The notes below the pieces were generated by a model. It saw nothing but the letters and a program-made list of their open reading frames with translations. It ran no database searches and was not told the DNA's origin. DNA of 64,000 bases from Yponomeuta sedellus (taxonomy: Eukaryota; Arthropoda; Insecta; Lepidoptera; Yponomeutidae). The translations under genes were made by a program, and so were the position numbers. The stretch is from NCBI GenBank assembly GCA_934045075.1, contig OW203738.1:6687487-6751486 (forward strand). The letters run 5' to 3'. Of the stretch, positions 34,130 through 46,900 are shown piece after piece; within the stretch, counting starts at the first letter, position 1; each line of letters begins with the position of its first letter.

Positions 34130-34909
34130 CAGTTTTTGACAGTTCATGACTAGTGTTGTACTAAAAAGTCCGGTTATTGTAACTCCTAATCAACAAGTCG
34201 ATTTGAAGAAGCGAATATTTGATTCGAATGGATTTTTTTTTTTGGAACGCATCCTTTACTTTATTATGTTGGTACATAGTGGTGTTGCCATTCTTGTTAA
34301 TTTTTTAACTGCGTTCGGGCTCATCTAAAACTACAGTACAGAAGTGATACCGACTAAGCAGTGGAATAGTGAAATTCACCTGCTGATTGCCTACATTTGC
34401 ATTGCGTAGCCTAGAAAGCAGTTTTTAAGGGCAGTTTATTTTTTTTTTGCAAGTATAACTGTTTTTTCTAACTCTATAGTAAGAATTAACATCCTTTTAA
34501 TCTTGAACGCTTTTTCATTTATAGTTTTTATTAAAGTGGTAATGTTGGTAATATTTGACGTTTATACGAAATTAAAATAAGCGCCATCACAGAAAAAATG
34601 CTTTTTCTTGCGTAAAACTATTTGTGATCATGTATTAGCAGCTGAAAACAGTCAGGGGCATTTGTTTTGACCTCTAAATACACGAAGTGAAGGATTTCAG
34701 TGGAAAATAAAGTAATGGAACATGTTTAGTGATTTGCTAATTTGTTTTCAACTGTGATGAATGGAGGGCTCCATACATTTGACAATGTAAAATGGCGGCG
34801 TCATTTAAACTTACTAAAGATTTGTTTTATTTACTGAGTATAAACGTGTTGTTTAGTGTGAAAGTATAATAAGCGTGTACTGCCGAGTGTTGGCAAGAAC
34901 ACTTTCACT
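34130..34909. other. Upstream region of LIN54
   Basis: AT-rich, with no ORF of coding character. It must hold the LIN54 promoter and 5' UTR; the stretch at 34790-34909 (aatggcggcg, then gccgagtgttgg) is the most likely 5' UTR. No clear initiator or TATA box. Confidence 0.45.
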
Positions 34910-37900
34910 ATGGATCACCAGCTGAGCGACGCGTTGAACATGGACATGGATGTAAGTATCAAAACATAATTTTGTGGTTTTTCCTAAAGTTCATCTCTTA
35001 TTGAAATTGAATGGTACTCATCTTAAAACCTCTATCCTTAGATGTGACTACTGTGGGTGAGAGTACTGGCTCGTAATTGAAAAACAAAAACTACTTTCAA
35101 TATAGCTGTCAATGCTAGGCTTTATAATTTGGTTTTATGTTTTTCATACTACAGTTAGTACTTATCACCGTGCAGAGTACGATCCTACTTTTTCCAATTT
35201 CAAGTGCTATTCTTTTAAAGGTCAAGTTTGAGCATGGTGCGGATGTGGTGGTGAGCCAAGAGGACATTACACTGGCAAGCAGTGAGATGGACGGCATGGC
35301 GATGGAGTTCGAGCACATTGAGGAACAGCCCATGCTCTTGGAGAGTGGTTCTGAAGAGATTATTGGCACTGATAGTAAGATTAATAGTTTGACTTTCACT
35401 GTTTGTTTCTGAATTGAGAATTCCACTAACTTTGGCCTTTGCATCTTCATAATGAGATGATTTATTCTGCGTTCAGCGGCACCATCATTGAAACTACATT
35501 AGACGTGCAGTGCCTGGGACATAGTTTTGTTTTTTATATAGAGTTGACTTGCCCAACGCCTATAGCATCCTAATGCTTAGTCGGCCTGGCCCACAGGGAA
35601 AACTAATCAATTATTTATGTAGGGTGGTGGTAGAGGAGCGGTGTAGAATGCCGGCCTCTCAATCGGGAGGTCGTGGGTTCAAACCCCGGTACAAAACAAA
35701 GTCATGTACCAATGACTTTGTTTTGTAAGTTATGTACATTTGTGAAATTATAGTAGCAATACCACTCGCCGACGGTGTAGGAAAACATCGTAAGGAAACC
35801 CTAGTGTCTGAAGTGTTAGCGTACCTCAGCGCTTGCTACGTACAATGGCCCAACTATGAGGCTAAGTGCAGAAATCTCAGGTCTAACTAACGTGTTTATG
35901 TAGCTCTGCCAAACAAGCTCTTTATGTTTTCTTTCACCTATAGAATGTGGTATTCCTACTACAAATTCACAGGTTTGCAGAACTTTAAAACTTAAGTCAT
36001 AGGTATATGCTTCTGAGACCATTGTTCAGTGTTCTACCCATTGGGCTAATAGTTTCGTCTTTTAAAATCATGAGATGGACCAATGCCTCCTCCACTTGCA
36101 ACTGGTGTAGATCTATTCTCTATACAAAGATCTATTTTGGTTAGGGAAGTTTTTTAGTATTTACTTAGTGTAATTTTCACTCAGAAACTAATAGTTAGAC
36201 CTAAGATGCATGTCAGGCCACGCGAAGTGTAGTGTTCCATAGACAAATCTCTTTACAGAGAATAAAAACCCACATGTTGTTCCTCAACATATAATGGATG
36301 AAACACATGGAACACGCTGGCACATAATAATGACTTCACCTTAAATTGATAGTATGTAAAACATGAAAAATACATATAGACCACAACTGTTTAATCTTCC
36401 AGAGCTTAACTCCTCTCTATGTTAAATCTTCCTAAGGGACAATAGTGCCATGTGATTATTTCAATCATTTCAGAATGTGTTCATTTGAGAAAATAAATTA
36501 AGTAAGTTTAAAACTCCTGATACAGTATGTAATAATCAGTTTTCCTCATGATTTTTCATTCATTGTTAGTGAGTGATATGGCTACTGTAACTTAACAAAT
36601 GTACAAAGCTTATTCACGAATTTGAACTCACGGCTAAATTAATGCTTTGAAATTTTTTGTGTGAAAATACAATACAATATTTTTGTAGTTCCAGGTCTAA
36701 TTGATGAACAGTTCACACTCAGCGCCGGCGACACTTACATTGTGCAGGATGGGAAAGTTATTGAAACTAGTTTGAGCGATGTAAGTAGTTAGTTGATCAT
36801 GGTTGCAATTTTATTAATTCTTAATTTCATTCACTATAAAGTAGTTGTTTATTGGAGATCTTGCAGAGAAAAATATTTTAATCTCATTGGAGACACCAGT
36901 TTAATTTATTCTATTTTTGACTACATATTAATAATGATAACTTCCACACAACACAATCACTTGCCCTGGTCCCAAACTAGCATACCATGTGCTATGATAT
37001 CCAGGCACAACACAAACATGGAAATAATACAAGACTGAGGCCATTTGTACAAATATACACATCTGATTACCATGCTGGATTCCCATTGGGAATCCAGCAT
37101 GGTAATCAGATGTGATACCGCTAGGCTAATAAGGGAGAATACTTTTCATAATATAACCAGTAGAAAAGGAATTCTAGTCATTGTGGTGTGAAAACGCGCC
37201 ACATATCGGGCTTAAAGGACACAACAAAGTGCCTATATTAAGGCTGTATTTGCGTTGGGCATGTTGTCTCGTTCGCACAATATAACAATTTGGTGATTGT
37301 AGTAAATTGAGTGCACTTTTCATGTGATCAAACATTTTTTTCTGATCCTGTACCTAGATTTGGATTAAGAACAATTGATTCCAAAACTAATCATTTTGAA
37401 AATCACTTTTCTTTACTGAAAACTTCTTATACGAAAGCATTAAAATATTTAAGAGGTACTAAAATTAATTATCTATCAAACCCTCAGACCACATTTAATT
37501 AAAATTAATTTTATTACAATCACTAGTGAGATTCTGCGAGCGAGATGTTATGCTCTACGTACGAGCAGCCATATATTAGTTATCTCGTAAATTCATGTTT
37601 TTCAGGAGTTTACACACTTATTGAAAACATTTATGATTCTTCGTTGAAAAAATTAATGATGTAGTATTTTATTATATTAATATTATGCTTTTATTTTTTC
37701 TGAGGTTTTTTGTGGTATCAAAACAATAACACTTCAATTCAAGTTTTATGCAAGTTTTTTATTAGGCACACACATACATACACAATTATTGGATGAGCTG
37801 CTTAATAGCACACTTATTATATTACACATTACAATGGCATGCTCCTGTGCTGACTTCCAAATTGTGTTTTTGCAGCAGTCTAACATTTTGAGGTCTGAAA

Positions 37901-40900
37901 CTATGATGGATCTACAGTTTGACCAACAAACTATCATCACTACTGCTTCAACAACCAATACTCGTGCTCAAGTTATGCCAATCAAGGTAACTATCTGACT
38001 ATGAGTTCTACATTTAAAATTCTACATTTACTGCGGACCTGTAGTGATATCATTATAGATTGTGCTGAGAGTATGTTTTATTTAATTTATTTTATGTTAT
38101 TAGCTTTTAAACAATATAGACGATACAGTATAGCGCAAGATAGTGATGAATTTTAAACTAAGCCAAACATTATAATGTTTAATTGCTTTGCAGTTTGGCG
38201 TAATTGTGTAATTGGATAAGGTTTTTTTGTTTTTGTAAAATAAATAAAAAGAAAAAAAGAAAGTAACATAGTTAAAACAAAGAGCAACTCGTAGTTTGCC
38301 AGAATTTATTGTATAACCATTTGCTCAAACCAATGTACGTTTCGATGAACACTTTACGTACTTATCCGTCTGCAGGCGGCGCAGCGCTCCGCGGCCGCCG
38401 CTCCGAAGCAGGTGGCCATTGCGCCGAAGCCGCCGGCGGTCAAGCCCGTGGCCGTGGCCGCCAAGCACGTGGCCATCGCGCCCAAACTCGGGCCGAAGCC
38501 CGTGGCGCTCACCACCGTGAGCCGTGCGCAGGTTCGGCCCTCGGGGCTCACCACCAAGTTCCTGAGCGACGTCATACAGGGCCAGAAAGGTGGCCAGGCT
38601 TTTATCAGTGAGTGCTAATGACTATACTGGGGAACTTGCAAAAAAATATTTTCATCACATTGGAGAGGCCTTGTTAAAAGATAAAAATTACGACAAGGAT
38701 TTTTCTCTACAACTAATACTTTGAACAATATATCCTGTCTAAAAGTAATACTAGTACAAAAACTCACCTTACAAATAGGGCGCAAACTGTGACGTCGTAG
38801 TTTGGGCCAGATCTGTATGGTTTTTGTACCACGTGACTTTATTGGCTTTTTGATAGGTATGAAAAGTATTAATCATAATCTTTAACATGGCCTCTTCGAT
38901 TTTAAGAGATTTTTGTGCATGTTCTCCATTAACAGAAAAGCAAGAATAATAGTGACAAAAAGTTATAGCAATAAAGAAAAGACATCAATTGTATTAACAT
39001 AATACATCACAAGAAAAAGTAAGTAAAAGCGTAAGTTTTTTTCAAATATTTTTCCCCGTAAGAACCATCACACATTCAGCGATTCATTTTTATATTATAG
39101 ATATAAAGATTCATCACACTTCACACTATAATCACACTTCACGCTAATATTATATGGACAAAAGTTTGTGAGTGTGTATGTTTGTTACTTCTTCACGTTT
39201 AAACGATTGGATTTAATAAATTTTGGCATTAAGATAGCTGACACCCTGGATTAATATATAGGCTGTGTTTTACTGCGGGAAAATATCTTATTCCCATGGG
39301 AAAATCGATAAACGGCGGGTAACGCCGCGGGGTACAGCTAGTGAAATAATAAATATAACATTTAAATTAATTTGAAATGTAATTTAATTAATTAATTTAG
39401 GGATAAATAAAGGCTTTTTTATTTTATTGCGATCATAAAAAGGATAACAAGTACGATATTATTTGGATCACAAAGTCACGACTCAATACAAAATGTTTGC
39501 AGCTCCAACGGGCAAGCAGTTTGTGATGATGCCAGCCGGAGTCAGTGGGCAGAAGATTAAACTAGTTCCAGCTGCAGGACATCCTATTCAGGTGAACATT
39601 GAAAAGTTTCTTACAATCATCAATATGAGTTAAATTGTGCACTTATTCTAAATAAATTAATACTTTCAGACACAATTCGTTACGACGAAAAATATAGCGA
39701 CTGGACAAGTCTCCAAAAAACCCATCATGGCAAAAGTTATTGTCACAAGTAAGTAAATTTTTTTAAACCGATTAAAAATGTTTCTTTAATAATAAATAAA
39801 GTTATTGGTATTTTATTCATGCATATCATGAATAAAATACAATTTTCTTTGCTGAGGCGGCCTCTTGCCAGTTCCGTTCATTAACTGTTTTTCTTCTGCA
39901 AATTTCGCTCATTTCGAACATTGGTTCTCCACTTGATTATCCTTGTCCCATTTATAATTTTCTCTGGTGTAGCACAGTATTACCGCCATGTCCCGAAGTC
40001 TTATTCTTCAGAATATTTATAAGATAAGAATATTCTTTGTGGTACACTGGAAAAAACATCAATACTAAATATTTAGGAAGGTATGTAGTATAATATTTTC
40101 ATATAATTGTGTTATAAGAAGATTATTACCCACCTACCCGATGACATTAACAAGGCGGCAGGAGGACTTTTCGCGAGATTGGCAGGGGACCAGTCGGGTT
40201 GGCGTGAAGAGGAACAAGAGCGGTGAAGAGGCCTATGCTCAACAGTGGCTGTGTTAAATGGGCTGTACACATAGAAGATTATTTATGATTGTTATCACAG
40301 GTCAGGCGAGCGCCCAGCAGAATGACCAGCCGGCCGTCATCACCGGAATCGGCGTGGCGCAGGCGCCGCGCTTCGTGCATATGCAGCAAAAGACCATTGC
40401 TCTGTCGCTCGGGAACAAGGTAAGCGGGTCATCAAGCAGCCCTGTCACTTGGCAACAAGGTTTGCGGGTCAAGATAGCGGGTCATGGCGCAGCCCTGTCG
40501 CTAGGCAACATGGTAAGCGAGTCAGGGAGCAGCCCTGCAGCTCGAAAACATGGTAAAGGGGTCAGAGAGCAACCCTGCTGCTAGGCAACATGGTAAGCGG
40601 GTCAGGGAGCAGCCCTGCAGCTCGGAAACATGTTAAAGGGGTCAGAGAGCAGCCCTGCCGCTAGGCAACAATGTAAGCGGGTCAGACCTTGTTGCTCGGC
40701 AATAGGTATAGGTATGCCTTTCTTCTCCTTTCTTAAGCTAAGTTGACCCTAGACGAATGGAAACTTAGTTTGGCATACATTACACCTACCTTTCGTTAGA
40801 GGATTGGTGAGTGAGAAGCCAAGTTTGTTGCTCAATTTAGGCAGTAACGGTTAATAATTACTGACTCGAACACATATGTTTGCATGGCTGGCCTAAGTCA

Positions 40901-43900
40901 GTTCAGACCACGATTAGATTCACTCAACATTTTATATATTATGTCCATTTATATAGTTATAAATGTTGATGCTGGAAGAATAATAGATATTGCATGGATT
41001 CTTTACAGATCATGGGATCGCCAACTAAACATGGAATAAGATTCTCGAAACCGAAGCAGCACATAGTAACAGTCCAGTCGACGTCGCCTAAATTAGTCCC
41101 TGCGACTGGCAAAGGTATGTGTCTACTGCAGTTTGTTTTCAGCATTTAACTCGCATTTTTATTGGACTTTAGTTATTGTCATGTAATGGCAGTCGTTAAG
41201 CCATGTCAGAGACCTTATGGGCGGCTTGATAACTTGTGAACATTTCTGATAACTTCTGAACAGCCCCGCCACTGCCTTACAATCCTCCACCAACCTGGAC
41301 TTGGCCCCCGTGGTGGAATATGGCCTAACCTTCCTGCGATGCAGTAATAGACCCACACCCCAGCTGTGAGGACATGCAAAGGGTTGATATCATTTAGTAA
41401 TTGAACGTCATAACGTGCAACACTGACACTGGTCTAAAATAGGATATTCTGTAATATAGTTACCAGACAAGGACATCACGAAAATGGATAACATTCAAAC
41501 TGATGCGATTTGTACATATCAAAATATACCCAGTTAAATTCGACCCCTGACCATCTTGCATGGTAATCGAATTTTTTCACTCCAACAACAAGGGAGTCAT
41601 TGGAATTCTTAGTATAACTTAACTGCAGGCAGTGGCGGAGTATACCCAAGGCAAACCAATCCCGAGCCTAGGCACTTTGCCCCTAGAGGCGCCAAGATAC
41701 GAAGGGACGCGCGGGAAATTTTACACGTATTTTCTATAGAGAGTATCTGTCCGCGGTCCGACTATTTTATTGTTGTTACGTTGTCGCCCTATTCCATATT
41801 TCAATCATTTCCACCTGTTAGAACCGAAGTGGTATTTTATTGTGTAGCCTAAAAACGTCCCACTGCAGGGCACAGGCCTCTCGGAGAGAGAGAATATGGG
41901 CTTAATTACCACGCGTGCCCACCGCGGATTGGCAATTTCAAGCGCAGAGTTATGTGAACATCTCAGTCACTCATCCTCACAGTGTTTTTCTTCACAGTAA
42001 AAAAGAACAAAACCTGTGGGCAAGCGAGTCCTTAGCGCTGATTTTTAAATTATTTCACCACGATGGCTTGCCGTCGACACGCTAAGTCGAGGAATAAAAA
42101 ATAATTTGGGTCTGAGTGTAGGCATCGTTTCCTCAGGTCTCGCCAGTAATTCGAAGCTCATGTTGACTGATGGCGTCAATAACGTGATGCTGAAGTCGGA
42201 GCCGCACAAGACGGCGGCGGCGGGCGGGGCACGCTCGCAGATACACCAGGTCCACGTGCCCGGGAAAGGGGTGAGACACTGACGCAAACAAATCTTCATC
42301 TCCGGCACTTGTTTATTGTATTTATTTTTATTAACGAGGGGGGGATCAAAAAGTAGTGAGAATGAGATAGAATATAATGACTATTGATAACTTAGTAGTT
42401 TATTTTTCTACATAGTCCCCGAGTCTCTTTACACACCGAGTCCAGCGCTTCTCCGAGGCTTCAATCCCTTTCAAATAAAGTTTTGTCTTGGTCCTGCCTT
42501 GTGCACCTTGCGAAGCAGACTCTCCTAATGTTGCCTCCAAATCGCAATTAATCTCTTGCGTCGTTACTTTTTTTAAGTATTAAATAGCGGTTCGCACTTT
42601 TCTACATTTTTGAAAACACGTTCCGACACAAAGCAAACAAATGACTTTATTCAGAAAAAAAAATCAAAAGAGAATCTAAGATTTTTTCTTTATTAATATT
42701 ACAAATATGTATTTGAGCTGTGCCTGCCAGTATTAATTTTTTTTCTTACCAAGGAGTATGTCGTTCTCACTACTTTTTGATCCCCTCTCGTATTAGAAAC
42801 GAACCTTCACAAACAATTATCAAATGAGAAAATAACACCTTTAAACAGACCTGTTTCCTTAGTTACAATAAAGATAATTATACATTTTGAACTGCTTACG
42901 ATGGACGGCTATGCCCGTAAAACACAAAGTCACTGATTTAAAATTAACATCATTTGTCCTCCGTTGGACGTACGCCTCTTCAGGGGTCCTACATCGCGAT
43001 CGGTCATAAGACGGAAGGAAGTAGCGTGCCTTAGTGGAGGCCTATGTCCAGCAGTGGATGTGTACGGGCTGATTGATTGATTAAATAAATAAATAATGTT
43101 ACAGCATGTAGTGAAGAAACTCACCAGGTATATAAAATCTGTGCTGCTGGATCTTTCATATGGTCTTTAGTTACTGCTGTATCAATTGGCGTATCACATT
43201 TTATTACAATCACGAAAAATACAAAATGTGCGAGCGAACTCTGTCTTGCTCGGACAGTTTAAAATTTTTCCCGGGCTCGACGTAAGAACAGCATTAAGGA
43301 GACCTCGTTCTACAGGTGCAGTACATAAGGCTGGTGACGAACCCCGCGGGTGGCGGCGGGGGCGGAGGCAAGCCCGAGCGGGCGGCCGTCGCCGTGCCCG
43401 CCAAGAATATCGTCTTCACTGATAACAAAGGTAAGGGAGGGCATCCGGGCTTGAGGCTGCCTTTGTGCCCGGCGTTCGTCTCGGCCGGACTTTCGAACAT
43501 TTTTAATCGACTAATAAAAAGGGAGGTTCTCAGTTTGATTTATATGGTTGTCTGTATGTTTATCCGCGATTATCGCGCGTTTCGCTGAACCGATTAGTTA
43601 GACAAAGTTGAAAATAATGAAAATAATTTTAACGCAAGAAATCGCCTTCAAGAATGACACCGTAATACTCGTAAACAATCCCAATCAATAATGCATTGAA
43701 GACGTCCTGTTAAACATATCGAAAAAAGGACGTCGACTTCAATGAAGTCGGATTATTTTAAGAGTATTATTGTCAGTTTTAAAGACGGTTCCTACATTTT
43801 GATAAAATGGTGTTATTTATAGTAATCTTCTGAGTCCTGGCCTTAAAAATTACAATGGTCATATTCTTACATTTTATTATTCCTTTATTTTCTAGGTCAA

Positions 43901-46900
43901 GACTTCTAAGCAACTTAAACGAGTTTAATTTTAATAAATAATTACATTATGGTCCTTTGAATGTTTTTGGATTTTTAAAGTAAGGCTCACTTTCTCCATA
44001 GAAATTATAATTTAAATGCCACCTAAATAACACTCAAGAAGTTGCGGAAGTTAGCCTTAGTTTTTGATAAAGTTAAAAATTAACATTAACATTTACATAC
44101 AGGCACATACATTGCTTCTGGCCCCACACTAGGATACCCTGTGTCGTGGGAACCAGAAACAACGACATCACAAACATGTAAACATCCAAGACCTGGGTTT
44201 TTTTTTTGTTTCCAGCCGGGATTCGAACCCGGGACCTCTTGCATGGTAGTTAGATGCGCTACCGCTACGCCACAAGGTCTTCGTTATTAATTGTTACTGA
44301 AATTTGGCTTACTCTGTTATTTATAAAAACACTAGCTGTCCCGAACTTCGTACCACCTAACAGTCGATTGTTTAATTTTTTTGGTTATTTTTCTCTCCGT
44401 AAGAACAATCCTCGCACTTCAAGGAATATTCTAAAAAAAGAATAAGTGAAATCGGTTCAGCTGCTCTCGAGATTTTGCGCTTACCAACACATTCAACGAT
44501 TCATTTTTATATAGAAGATGATTTCCTAAAACATTCCATAAATTTAAATACTCTGTTAGAGATTTTACAAGGAAAAGACTTCATCGTAAATTAAATAAAC
44601 TCTGAGGTGTGCTTTAGAGGAATCGTGTCATTTATAAATAAGGCCTTTAGTGTTCTTTATCTATCTCCATATCGGACCAACTGATTTCCAATAGGTTTCT
44701 GAATTCTTTTTCTCCAAAAATTTTCCTGCAATCCAACGAAAGGCAACTGCTTCTCGGTTTTTTTTTTAACTAATCCAAGATGGCATATGAACACCGCTAA
44801 GTTTTAAATTTAGGACAGTGTGTGTGTGTGTAAAGGGCTATACAAAACGGTCCCGCCGTTCATACGTGATGCGTCAAAAAACCCTAAATTTTCTCACTCC
44901 TTCAAGCTTTCGGTTTCATACTATTAATTCGTTTGTGATCTTGCACTTTGTTCCAGGCAATATAATACAAATGGCTGCGGAGAAAGTGCTGAGTGGAGGA
45001 CAGCCACCGCCTTTGCTGGTCGCCGGCGGAGCTTCCCTTAGTAAAGGTTCGATTTTGCTTACCTAGTTAATAATATTTCTTAATGATTCGCGATACTTAT
45101 ACGGTTCTAATCGCGATTATTTATTAGGTAAAACATAATTACCTCATCACCGTACCTGTCCGTGGGCGTAGTGAGTGTTGTGTATCGGCCAGCTGCGAAA
45201 AACTAAAAGTGACTACCCACAATAATAACTACTCGCCACTTCAGTCTACCCGTGACCACGGCATCTGTAACGCCGCCGAAACGTCGGGAAATAGGGTAAT
45301 TACTTGTTACCTAATACATAGCCGAGATTAGACCCATTTAATATATAGTTACGTAGTTAATATTATAAATGTTAAAGTAAATATGTATGGATAGATGTTT
45401 GGTACTCAATCACGCCAGAACGGCTGAAAGGACTGGGATGAAATTGGGCACAGAGATAGATTATAAGCTGGAATAGCACATAAACTACTTTTACCATAAA
45501 CGGCTCTTATATAGCCTATAACGTCCCACGCACCACAGCGCGCAGGGTTTCTCTCAGAGACAGAGTATGGCCTTAAGTACCACGCCTGTCTACCGCGGAT
45601 TGGCAATTTCAATCGTTGAGATGGTTGAAGACCTCAGACACTCAGGTTTCCTCACGATGTTTTCCTTCGCGTTAGCGAGTGGCGTAGAGCGGCGGTAGCG
45701 CAGTGGGTAGAACAATGGACTCTGAAGCGAGAGACCTAGGCTCGATTCCCAGAGCGGTCATGTACCAATGACTTTGTTTTCGAAGTTCTGTACATTTGTT
45801 AAGTTATAGTACTCTTTAACCAGGAGTAGGGTAAGGTGGGGCACAGTGAAACGAAAAAGTCATTTTGATTTTTATAAAAATCTGTATTCATTAAATCAAC
45901 ATAACGTTTATATTGTCATATACTTCACTTAATCATCTAATAATCAGTCATTGAAAAGAGATCAAAATTTAAAAACCTATTTAGAGGCTAAAAATTTCAC
46001 CCATGCCGGGATTCCAACCCGCAACCTCTGGCTATCCGTACCAGCGCTCTACCAATTGAGCCAATGGGCGACTCACGGCATCAGTGAAATTTCGAACCTC
46101 TTTACAATATTCTCTGTATTACGTACAGGCAGCGACATCTGACTTAAGCAAATTGTTAGTGCATTAAAAATAAAAAATAGTGTAAGAGATCAAAAGTTAA
46201 TGATAACCTTATTATTTTTCAGTTTTTTGGAGAGCCTGATTCTGTTTCATTGTGCCCCAGGTCTGGGGTACACTTAAACACACCCTGGAGCACAATAAAA
46301 TATTATGGGGCTTGTGCCCCGAAATATACATTTTGGGCATAGAAATAAATATTAGAAAAAACAAAATAAACTAAAACTTCTCAAAAATAATAAACTCAAA
46401 ATAATTCTTATCCTATCAGTACGCGATTATTGCCAATTAACCAAAATAATGCTTTTTCAAAAGATTTGAGGGAAATATGTAAATATTAGCTTGACACTTA
46501 GTTTTTCCAGAAGAACTTGGTGAAGGTAAAACTAATTCAATGTCAACTATTGAAACAGAGGATAGGTCAGGTTCATATGGGAAATAGAAGCACAGTAAAA
46601 CAAGTTTCATTGTGCCCCGTTTCACTGTGCCCCACGGTCAAATAAGAATCATGCACCTGAAAATTTTTAGGTTACAGATACCGGCACTTGGATAATCAAA
46701 TTATTAGACGAAATAGGCATGAAGTACAAAAAAAATATACACGCTCACAACAATCAAGTTGTCACCAAGTGAAAACGAAAAGATATTTGCAAAAAAATCC
46801 CCGAATGACCACTAAAAAACAATTTTTGCCAATAACTCAACAAGCGGAAAGAATGACAATTTTATTACTAACTGGTAGAAATACACCGTTTGTTTTACTG

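Noticed and set aside
40258..40584. 108-codon ORF reading through the LIN54 exon 8 minisatellite
   Set aside because: The true exon ends at 40419 with a donor that keeps phase with exon 9; the rest is repeat read-through, reported as a finding and not a gene.
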